Origin: an uncultured Oscillospiraceae bacterium
Lineage (GTDB): Bacteria > Bacillota > Clostridia > Oscillospirales > Ruminococcaceae
Direction of reading: 5' to 3'
NCBI GenBank assembly: GCA_900543295.1
Contig: UQQY01000071.1
Span: forward strand, 1 to 10,500
DNA length: 10,500 nucleotides
Shown: piece by piece, positions 5,965 to 10,500 of the stretch
How the letters are laid out: the number at the start of each line of letters is the position of its first letter
Numbering within the stretch: position 1 is the first letter of the stretch
Program-made: the position numbers and the translations under genes
Notes under the pieces: model-generated
Seen by the model: the letters and a program-made list of their open reading frames with translations, nothing else
Databases searched by the model: none
Told to the model about the DNA's origin: nothing

Positions 5965-6564
5965 TTAAAGCGCACTGCGGTTTTCCAGCGCCTTGTATAA
6001 TGTGATCTCGTCAGCATATTCCAGATCCGAACCAACTGGAATGCCGTAAGCCAATCGGGAAACTGATACGCCCATCGGTTTTAACAGCCGGCTTAAATAC
6101 ATAGCGGTCGCCTCGCCCTCAACGGTGGGGTTCGTGGCCATAATGATCTCGTGAACCGTTCCCTCCTGTACGCGGGCCAAAAGCTCTTTTACAAAAAGCT
6201 GATCCGGGCCAATACCGTCCATGGGGGAAATCAGTCCCCCCAGCACATGATACAGCCCTTTATACTCTTTAGTGCGCTCAAAAGCAGCGACGTCCTTCGC
6301 ATCTTCTACCACGCAGATCAGCGACTTGTCGCGGCCGTCATCTGAACAGATTTCACAGATTTCCTTATCGGTGTAATTTTTACACACCGAGCAATAATGT
6401 ATTTTCTCCTGCGCCTCCAAAATTGCGTCGGCAAAGGCCTGCGCTTTTTCCTTCGGTACGGTCAGCATATAAAACGCCAGCCGCTGCGCCGTCTTTCTGC
6501 CGATTCCCGGCAGCGAAGCAAACTGCTCGATCAGCCGGTTTAACGGCAGAACGTTGTATTTCAT
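5965..6564 (-). CDS. recR: Recombination mediator protein RecR
   Basis: 199 residues, normal full length. It contains a helix-hairpin-helix near the N-terminus (LPGIGRKTAQRLAF, residues 18-31), a four-cysteine zinc motif (Cys58, 61, 70, 73), and a Toprim domain from about residue 80 (ICVVEDAKDVAAFE, then TNPTVEGEATAMYL at 145-158). RecR works with RecO/RecF to load RecA onto SSB-coated single-stranded DNA during gap repair. It is the last gene of the dnaX-zinc ribbon-ybaB-recR unit and starts 16 bases after the ybaB stop. The Shine-Dalgarno sequence is modest (GGCAGGGA), which is consistent with translational coupling to ybaB. Confidence 0.98.
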   Translation of the reverse strand: MKYNVLPLNRLIEQFASLPGIGRKTAQRLAFYMLTVPKEKAQAFADAILEAQEKIHYCSVCKNYTDKEICEICSDDGRDKSLICVVEDAKDVAAFERTKEYKGLYHVLGGLISPMDGIGPDQLFVKELLARVQEGTVHEIIMATNPTVEGEATAMYLSRLLKPMGVSVSRLAYGIPVGSDLEYADEITLYKALENRSAL

Positions 6565-6580
6565 ATAAGTCCCTGCCGCC

Positions 6581-6940
6581 TTACATCAGGCCGCCTAAGC
6601 CGCCAAGGCCGCTCATTCCGCCGGTGATCTTTCCCATTTTCTCCTCAGAATCGGTTTCCGCCTTGCGAATGCTCTCATTGACCGCACTGATAATCAGATC
6701 CTCAAGCATTTCAATATCCTCCGGATCGACAACCTCCGGCTTGATCGAAAGGGATTTCAGTTCTTTTTTGCCGGTAACAACAGCGGTTACTGCACCGCCG
6801 CCGACGGTTGCCTCATATTCGGTTGTTTCAAGCTCGGCTTGCAGCGCGGTCATATCCTCCTGCATCTTCTGCGCCTGTTTCATCATACCGGCCAAATTGC
6901 CGGAACCTTTTCCATAGCCCTGCGGAAGTCTTGCTTTCAT
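6581..6940 (-). CDS. ybaB: YbaB/EbfC family nucleoid-associated protein
   Basis: 119 residues. The N-terminal helix MMKQAQKMQEDMTALQAELE (about residues 19-38), the core sheet motif TVGGGAVTAVVTGKKELKSL, and the helix ending in AVNESIRKAE are characteristic. The C-terminus is a Gly/Leu/Met-rich tail (GGMSGLGGLGGLM). The family forms dimeric DNA-binding proteins found almost always between dnaX and recR. The ATG at 6940 has AAAGGAGAG at good distance. It lies 27 bases after the zinc-ribbon gene and 16 bases before recR, so it is part of one operon. Confidence 0.96.
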   Translation of the reverse strand: MKARLPQGYGKGSGNLAGMMKQAQKMQEDMTALQAELETTEYEATVGGGAVTAVVTGKKELKSLSIKPEVVDPEDIEMLEDLIISAVNESIRKAETDSEEKMGKITGGMSGLGGLGGLM

Positions 6941-6967
6941 AACAGTATCTCTCCTTTTACGTTTTCC

Positions 6968-7198
6968 TTATTCTTTTATACCGTACCGCTCTTTTAAACG
7001 CTCCCGATCCTCGGGAACATCCACCCAATCCTCAGAAAAGCCGCACGATACGCATATATATCGTGTAACCGGTATGGCGTTCGCCGAAATCATCCCCATG
7101 CGAATGACGTGACCGTTTGCGCCGAATGCACCGCCCATCCCATCAATTCGGACAATGTCTTTTGATCCGCATTTGGGGCAAGTCCAAGTATTTTTCAT
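6968..7198 (-). CDS. Small zinc-ribbon protein of unknown function
   Basis: 76 residues with two CxxC pairs, CPKC (Cys7, Cys10) and CVSC (Cys49, Cys52), a 38-residue spacing that fits a zinc ribbon with an extended glycine-rich loop (GMGGAFGANGH). The C-terminal 20 residues are charged and helical (DVPEDRERLKERYG). I do not recognise a named family. A strong AAAGGAGC site precedes the ATG at 7198, and the gene starts 24 bases after the dnaX stop and ends 27 bases before ybaB, so it is translated as part of the dnaX-ybaB-recR operon. The shape suggests nucleic-acid or protein binding, which is inference only. Confidence 0.85.
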   Translation of the reverse strand: MKNTWTCPKCGSKDIVRIDGMGGAFGANGHVIRMGMISANAIPVTRYICVSCGFSEDWVDVPEDRERLKERYGIKE

Positions 7199-7222
7199 AG
7201 AAAATGCTCCTTTTCCCTGTTT

Positions 7223-8893
7223 TCAGTCTTCCAAAACCGCAATACCGCTTTCCCGCGCCTTATCCAGCAGAGATGCCAGTGGATCCGCCTGCGCTTGTTC
7301 CTTTTTGGCGCGTTTTACCCGCAGCTGATAGCGAACTCCGGTTTTTACCTCCACCGCGTCCAACAGCTTTGAGGCGTTGCCCTCTTTTTTAAGCATCTGC
7401 GCAAGCAGCGGAGAACCGCCGTCGATAAACAACAATCCGCCTTTTGTAAAAGCGCGTGTATTTTGCAGCATGCCAAAGAGCGGAGCATTGGTACGGGAAA
7501 GCTCCGAAAGGACGTCAACCCATGAACCCAACGGTTCTATCTGCACGATACTCTCCGCCACAACAGCAGGATTGGGAGACATAGACATATCCGCAGCGGA
7601 GGAGGGCGTTGTTGTGCCGGAGATATGGAGAGTTCCCTTATTCTCCTGCGCTGCTTCTCTCTCTTCCGTTTTAACAGACTGCGTGATACCGGAAACGCTT
7701 GAAGGCGCCCTGCCTGTTTGCACATTGGCGGATGGTACGGAAACATTGCCGGTTTTCAGCCGGTTTTCAAGCCGTTCTATTCTTGAGATGAGATCAGCCT
7801 GCTCTACCCGTAAGGATGGCGTACAAAGCTTTATCATGCAAAGCTCAATGAGCAACCGTTTATCTGTGCTGCGCCCCATTTTGTCAAGAGTATCGCGCAT
7901 TTCTGAAAGCGCCGAAAGCACAGCGGAAAGCGGCAAAGTATTCGCCTGCTCGCGTGTGCGTCTTTCCTCCTCCGGAATAAGCGAAAGCATCCGGCTGGGG
8001 TTCTTCATTGTCTGCATCAGCATCATATCGCGGAAATGGCTGCACAGCTCATTTAAAAGCACCTGCAAATCCTTTGCCGCATGATAGAGCTTATCAATTA
8101 CGCAGAGAGCGCCGGGGGCGTCCTCTTTTATAATACAGTCGGTCAGTGCAAAAAGGTCGTCGTTTCCGGCAACGCCGGCCGCCTGTACAACGGTGTCCTC
8201 GGTAATGTCCGAGGAGAAAGAGGCGCATTGGTCAAGCAAAGCCAAAGCGTCGCGCATGCCGCCGTCCGCAAGCTTCGCAATCAGCGCGGCGGCATCCGGC
8301 GACAGGGTAAACGGCTCTTTTCCGGCGATCCACAGGAGACGCGCCTCTATGTCCTCTGTACGGATGCGGCGAAAATCGAAGCGCTGGCATCGGGAGAGAA
8401 TCGTTACCGGAACCTTATGAACCTCAGTTGTTGCAAGAATGAATTTCACGTGAGGAGGCGGCTCTTCCATGATTTTTAAAAGAGCATTGAATGCGCCTGC
8501 AGAGAGCATATGCGCCTCATCAATAATGTACACGCGATATTTGCACTGGCTCGGCGAATAGACTGCCTCTTCTCTAAGCTGGCGCACATCGTCAACGCCG
8601 TTATTGCTTGCAGCGTCAATCTCCACCACGTCGAGCGTTGCGCCCTGATCGATATTGCGGCATGTCTCGCACTCCATACAGGGATTGCCGTCAACGGGAT
8701 GTTCGCAGTTTACCGCCATGGAAAGAATTTTTGCGCAGGTTGTCTTACCGGTTCCGCGAGATCCGGTAAAAAGATATGCATGCGCGGTTTTGCCGGTCAT
8801 GATTTCATTTTTCAGCGTAGTGGTAATATGCGGCTGACTGACAACGTCCTCGAATGTCTTGGGACGGTATTTTCGATACAGCGCAAGATACAT
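7223..8893 (-). CDS. dnaX: DNA polymerase III subunit gamma/tau
   Basis: 556 residues. The N-terminal AAA+ clamp-loader ATPase has ALYRKYRPKTFEDVVSQ at the start, Walker A GSRGTGKT (residues 44-51), a zinc module (Cys63, 72, 75, 78), Walker B VYIIDEAH (121-128), and the SRC arginine-finger motif (167-169). Domain III follows to about residue 360, then a low-complexity Ser/Thr/Pro linker, and a C-terminal domain (about 450-556) of the tau-specific kind that contacts the polymerase. It loads the sliding clamp and organises the replisome. The ATG at 8893 is chosen over the GTG at 8902 because AAGGAG lies at proper spacing to the ATG but abuts the GTG. It is the first protein gene downstream of SRP RNA; a TGGTATAAG extended -10 lies about 20 bases upstream. 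No good programmed frameshift site for a short gamma form is visible. Confidence 0.97.
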   Translation of the reverse strand: MYLALYRKYRPKTFEDVVSQPHITTTLKNEIMTGKTAHAYLFTGSRGTGKTTCAKILSMAVNCEHPVDGNPCMECETCRNIDQGATLDVVEIDAASNNGVDDVRQLREEAVYSPSQCKYRVYIIDEAHMLSAGAFNALLKIMEEPPPHVKFILATTEVHKVPVTILSRCQRFDFRRIRTEDIEARLLWIAGKEPFTLSPDAAALIAKLADGGMRDALALLDQCASFSSDITEDTVVQAAGVAGNDDLFALTDCIIKEDAPGALCVIDKLYHAAKDLQVLLNELCSHFRDMMLMQTMKNPSRMLSLIPEEERRTREQANTLPLSAVLSALSEMRDTLDKMGRSTDKRLLIELCMIKLCTPSLRVEQADLISRIERLENRLKTGNVSVPSANVQTGRAPSSVSGITQSVKTEEREAAQENKGTLHISGTTTPSSAADMSMSPNPAVVAESIVQIEPLGSWVDVLSELSRTNAPLFGMLQNTRAFTKGGLLFIDGGSPLLAQMLKKEGNASKLLDAVEVKTGVRYQLRVKRAKKEQAQADPLASLLDKARESGIAVLED

Positions 8894-8934
8894 GAAAACC
8901 ACTCCTTCTCTCTTATACCAGACGGTACAATAAA

Positions 8935-9124
8935 AGGGCAGCGCAGTACGGTCTTATTCAAACCGACCGCCGTCCAGCCCGACATACGGATATACAGGAA
9001 ACACTGCGGCACACAGGTACCTCCGCTTAATGCTGCTCGGTTCCCCGCCTGACATGGTTCACGGCGACCTGTTGCACAGGCCCCGTATATCCGTATCTCA
9101 GAGTGCACAGCCCCTGCTCTGCCC
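8935..9124 (-). ncRNA. ffs: Signal recognition particle RNA
   Basis: The minus strand carries the conserved helix 8 core: GTGAACCATGTCAGG, a CGG-GGAA-CCG tetraloop hairpin, and AGCAGCATTAAGCGG. This is flanked by a long perfect helix (ATACGGATATAC with GTATATCCGTAT). The ends pair as GGGCAGAGC with GCGCTGCCC (one mismatch), followed by TTTTATT, which would also serve as terminator. With Ffh it forms the SRP that targets nascent membrane proteins. At about 190 nt it is longer than the 4.5S type but shorter than the Bacillus-type 6S-scale SRP RNA; the 5' GGGGCTGTGCACTC may be part of a reduced Alu domain. The position directly upstream of dnaX is common in Bacillota. The exact ends are estimated from pairing. 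Confidence 0.9.
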
Positions 9125-9143
9125 TATTTTGCGATACTAATAT

Positions 9144-9172
9144 AGTATACTATAGAGCGAAGAAAATTGCAA
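9144..9172 (-). promoter_or_regulatory. Promoter of the SRP RNA gene
   Basis: On the minus strand TTGCAA (9167-9172) and TATACT (9144-9149) are exactly 17 bases apart. A 14-base perfect palindrome, TATAGTATACTATA (9141-9154), covers the -10 box. Transcription would begin near 9137, a dozen bases before the paired 5' end of the RNA. Confidence 0.65.
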
Positions 9173-9212
9173 TCGTTTTTTCGCTTTTCTTTCTACGCAG
9201 TTAAGACTAGAA

Positions 9213-9241
9213 TAGACTTTCTTCTCCCGTCATGCTATACT
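9213..9241 (+). promoter_or_regulatory. Promoter of the DUF2500-like gene
   Basis: TAGACT (9213-9218), a 17-base spacer and TATACT (9236-9241) with an extended TGC before it, 26 bases upstream of the start codon. It is divergent from the SRP RNA promoter. Confidence 0.6.
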
Positions 9242-9267
9242 GAAATAAAAAAAGAGGAGGGGAAGTC

Positions 9268-9651
9268 ATGTTTTTTTCATCCGATATTTTCAGTTGGATG
9301 TTTTTTGTCATTCTGGGTTTTATATCGCTTGTTTTGGTTCTGGTTATTATTTTTATTATTATGGCTCTTGTCAAGGGCGGCAGGCAATGGAACCGCAATA
9401 ACCATTCGCCGCGCCTTACTGTCAGCGCCGTTGTTATTTCTAAGCGAACGAAGATGGATATGCACAGGCACATAGAAAATATACACAGCACCGTTTATAC
9501 GATCTATTTCGTGACGTTCCAGTTTGACAGCGGCGACCGCATGGAGTTTCTGATAAACGAGCAGGATTTTGGCTATCTTATAGAGGGTGATCGAGGCATG
9601 CTCACATTTCAGGGAACACGATATTGGGGGTTCGAACGCGCTTACTACTAA
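9268..9651 (+). CDS. DUF2500-type membrane-anchored protein
   Basis: 127 residues. One strongly hydrophobic N-terminal segment (about residues 10-34, FFVILGFISLVLVLVIIFII) anchors it in the membrane, followed by a short basic linker (KGGRQWNRN). The soluble part has LTVSAVVISKRT, a TVYTIYFVTFQFDSGDRMEF strand pair, and ends with EGDRGMLTFQGTRYWGFER. The 'SKRT...YYVTF...GDRMEF...GDxGxLTFQGTRY' pattern is what I recall of the DUF2500 family, whose function is unknown. The ATG at 9268 is preceded by GAGGAGGGG. It is a single-gene unit with its own promoter, pointing away from ffs-dnaX. Assignment is by remembered motif and is not tested. Confidence 0.8.
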   Translation: MFFSSDIFSWMFFVILGFISLVLVLVIIFIIMALVKGGRQWNRNNHSPRLTVSAVVISKRTKMDMHRHIENIHSTVYTIYFVTFQFDSGDRMEFLINEQDFGYLIEGDRGMLTFQGTRYWGFERAYY

Positions 9652-9835
9652 TTTTTGTAAGAATGCTTTCGCTTCATAACCTTAAAAGCAAAGCCGGTCT
9701 CAAGGAGATATCCAGTATCAAATTGTCATCCACGAAGGACGGAATTCTATACGACAAATTTACGACAATTTCACGGATTTTTACGGATTTTAGCTGAGTT
9801 TTAAAACGAAAAGCCTGCAAAAGAATACGACAGCA
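9652..9835. other. Intergenic stretch without a supported gene
   Basis: A 44-codon plus-strand frame beginning with an ATG near 9672 lacks a ribosome binding site. Short A/T-rich near-repeats are visible (TACGACAAATTTACGACAATTT and two copies of CGGATTTT, at about 9750-9790). No terminator specific to the DUF2500-like gene is seen before the hairpin at 9836. Confidence 0.5.
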
Positions 9836-9880
9836 GAAAAGCCCGTAAACACTGATAAATATAGTGTTTACGGGCTTTTC
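9836..9880. terminator. Strong bidirectional terminator-like hairpin
   Basis: Perfect 18-bp arms (9836-9853 and 9863-9880) with a 9-base loop; each arm carries AAAAGCCCG or CGGGCTTTT, so both strands end the stem in a T run. It separates the plus-strand DUF2500-like gene from the minus-strand tRNA locus and directly follows a partial tRNA-Asn copy. Confidence 0.8.
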
Positions 9881-9903
9881 CCTTTGGCTCCTCCAACTGG
9901 ACT
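9878..9903 (-). repeat. Partial copy of the tRNA-Asn 3' end with flank (copy A)
   Basis: 26 bases identical to 10054-10079, covering the last 19 bases of tRNA-Asn (T-arm 3' side, acceptor strand, discriminator and CCA) and 7 bases beyond. The rest of a tRNA is absent: from 9904 on the sequence turns into a G/C-rich stretch with CTTGCTTCGCTCGCTTGC-like repetition. Confidence 0.85.
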
Positions 9904-10021
9904 GCGACTTGCTTCGCTCGCTTGCACCCTTCGGCTCTCCCAGTCAGCCTTCGCGATACTCGGCTTCCTGGAGCCTCAGTGTCGAACCGGTTCTCGTCCA
10001 GTTTAAATTCTGCTCCCATAC

Positions 10022-10054
10022 TGAAAGAAAAGAAGACCATCGAAATGATCTTCT
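10022..10054 (-). terminator. Terminator of the tRNA-Lys/tRNA-Asn transcript
   Basis: On the minus strand AGAAGATCAT and ATGGTCTTCT form a 10-bp stem (one wobble) closed by a TTCG tetraloop, followed by TTTCTTTCA. It starts 6 bases beyond the tRNA-Asn CCA. Confidence 0.85.
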
Positions 10055-10060
10055 TCCCTT

Positions 10061-10136
10061 TGGCTCCTCCAACTGGACTCGAACCAGTGACACCCTGATT
10101 AACAGTCAGGTGCTCTACCGACTGAGCTATGGAGGA
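10061..10136 (-). tRNA. tRNA-Asn(GUU)
   Basis: 76 nt with encoded CCA. The acceptor stem TCCTCCA/TGGAGGA, D-arm AGCTCAGTCGGTAGAGC, anticodon stem-loop CCTGA-CTGTTAA-TCAGG with anticodon GTT, and T-arm ACTGG-TTCGAGT-CCAGT are all intact. It follows tRNA-Lys on the minus strand, with a broken tRNA fragment between them. Confidence 0.97.
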
Positions 10137-10238
10137 ATATTCAATTTGCAGCCACCCTGGGCGGCCTCCCTTTGATCTTAACAAGTGCAGCGGTTCGCTG
10201 TATCGCTAAGCTCGTTCCTCGCTAAGCGGCTACACGTG

Positions 10239-10263
10239 TACCGACTGAGCTGTGGAGGAATAT
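10239..10263 (-). repeat. Partial copy of the tRNA-Asn 5' end with flank
   Basis: 25 bases matching 10116-10140 with one change. It covers the first 21 or so bases of tRNA-Asn (acceptor 5' strand and start of the D-arm) plus its upstream flank ATATTCC. The body of the tRNA is replaced by an unrelated stretch (10143-10238) containing two direct CGCTAAGC repeats and small hairpins. It is not a functional tRNA. Confidence 0.85.
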
Positions 10264-10271
10264 CTATAAGG

Positions 10272-10347
10272 TGGTACACCAACAGGGACTCGAACCCTGG
10301 GCCTACTGATTAAGAGTCAGTTGCTCTACCAGCTGAGCTATTGGTGC
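10272..10347 (-). tRNA. tRNA-Lys(CUU)
   Basis: 76 nt with encoded CCA. Acceptor GCACCAA pairs with TTGGTGT (G1-U72 wobble), D-arm AGCTCAGCTGGTAGAGC, anticodon stem-loop ACTGA-CTCTTAA-TCAGT giving anticodon CTT, T-arm CAGGG-TTCGAGT-CCCTG. It is the first gene after the promoter at 10369-10398. Confidence 0.97.
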
Positions 10348-10368
10348 ATATCCTTTGCGCTTTATCCC

Positions 10369-10398
10369 AGTATACACGCAAAGCACCCTTTTTGTCAA
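10369..10398 (-). promoter_or_regulatory. Promoter of the tRNA-Lys/tRNA-Asn unit
   Basis: On the minus strand a perfect TTGACA (10393-10398), an 18-base spacer and TATACT (10369-10374), about 22 bases before the tRNA-Lys 5' end. Confidence 0.75.
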
Positions 10399-10402
10399 TA
10401 TA

Positions 10403-10441
10403 AAATATTTGAAGCCCTGTCCTACAGAGCTTCAAATATTT
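10403..10441 (-). terminator. rRNA operon terminator
   Basis: AAATATTTGAAGC and GCTTCAAATATTT form a perfect 13-bp stem with an inner CTGT/ACAG pairing, followed on the minus strand by TTATATTG. It sits a few bases beyond the 5S rRNA end, so the downstream tRNAs use their own promoter. Confidence 0.8.
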
Positions 10442-10446
10442 CTTTG

Positions 10447-10500
10447 TGACGGCGTTTATCTATCTTCCCGGGCCGTCTCCAGCCAAGTATTTTCGACGCT
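10447..10500 (-). rRNA. rrf: 5S rRNA, 3' part (gene continues past the window edge)
   Basis: The minus strand reads AGCGTCGAAAATACTTGG, then CTGGAGACGGCCCGGGAA, then GATAGATAAACGCCGTCA, the helix IV-loop E-helix V and 3' strand of a Clostridia-type 5S rRNA. The 5' half that would pair with ACGGCG lies outside. The exact 3' end is estimated. Confidence 0.85.

Noticed and set aside
7290..7400. Possible programmed frameshift sites in dnaX (AAAAAA near 7386 and AAAAAG near 7300 on the minus strand)
   Set aside because: In-frame codons are CTT AAA AAA GAG and GCC AAA AAG GAA, so a -1 slip mismatches at the first base. Both sites are within the last 60 codons or so and would not produce a gamma-like product.
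8510..9052. 180-codon plus-strand ORF across dnaX start and SRP RNA
   Set aside because: Antisense to the dnaX ATPase domain and to a structured RNA; it is an open frame by chance.
9750..9790. TACGACAA/CGGATTTT near-repeats as a possible small array or integrase binding sites
   Set aside because: Only two or three imperfect copies without regular spacing and without an integrase gene nearby; not a CRISPR array.
9672..9797. 44-codon plus-strand ORF after the DUF2500-like gene
   Set aside because: No ribosome binding site and no recognisable motif; its low-complexity ending comes from short A/T-rich near-repeats.
9801..10184. 127-codon minus-strand ORF
   Set aside because: It runs through tRNA-Asn and its fragments; the AQSVEHLTVNQGVTGSSP-type peptide is the familiar false translation of a tRNA gene.

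Overview
The window looks like a chromosomal segment of a low-to-mid G+C Gram-positive anaerobe (Bacillota, class Clostridia, probably an Oscillospiraceae/Ruminococcaceae-type gut bacterium). The reasons are strong AGGAGG-type ribosome binding sites, TTGACA/TATAAT promoters, a tmRNA with a Clostridia-like tag, an SRP RNA gene directly upstream of dnaX, and a BlaR1-type M56 sensor peptidase. This assignment is an inference from gene style and not from a database search.

Layout. (1) 2-1426, plus strand: the 3' part of an M56 (BlaR1/MecR1-like) membrane metallopeptidase gene whose 5' end lies outside the window, followed by a terminator. (2) About 1520-4160, minus strand: an accessory block holding a NUDIX hydrolase, an M20D amidohydrolase, and two fragments that read like pieces of a large serine recombinase, one on each side of the amidohydrolase. 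The block lies next to the 3' end of ssrA and is bracketed by two related terminator hairpins. (3) 4161-5883, minus strand: ssrA (tmRNA), an alpha/beta-hydrolase esterase and smpB, so the two trans-translation partners are separated by a single gene. (4) 5965-9124, minus strand: a housekeeping cluster in the order SRP RNA (ffs), dnaX, a small zinc-ribbon protein, ybaB/ebfC and recR. (5) 9213-9651, plus strand: a promoter and a small membrane-anchored DUF2500-type protein. (6) 9836-10500, minus strand: the 3' end of a 5S rRNA gene, a terminator, a promoter, tRNA-Lys(CUU), tRNA-Asn(GUU), and partial copies of the tRNA-Asn gene on both of its sides.

How the genes work together. DnaX (clamp loader), RecR (recombination mediator) and YbaB (nucleoid-associated) form a DNA replication/repair operon downstream of SRP RNA. 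SmpB and tmRNA rescue stalled ribosomes. The NUDIX/M20/recombinase block looks like the worn-down footprint of a mobile element beside ssrA. The tRNA locus shows duplicated tRNA ends, which suggests past recombination. I see no complete new multi-gene system. The most notable signals are the split recombinase around the amidohydrolase, the repeated terminator and ssrA-end sequences bracketing the accessory block, and the fragmented tRNA-Asn copies.
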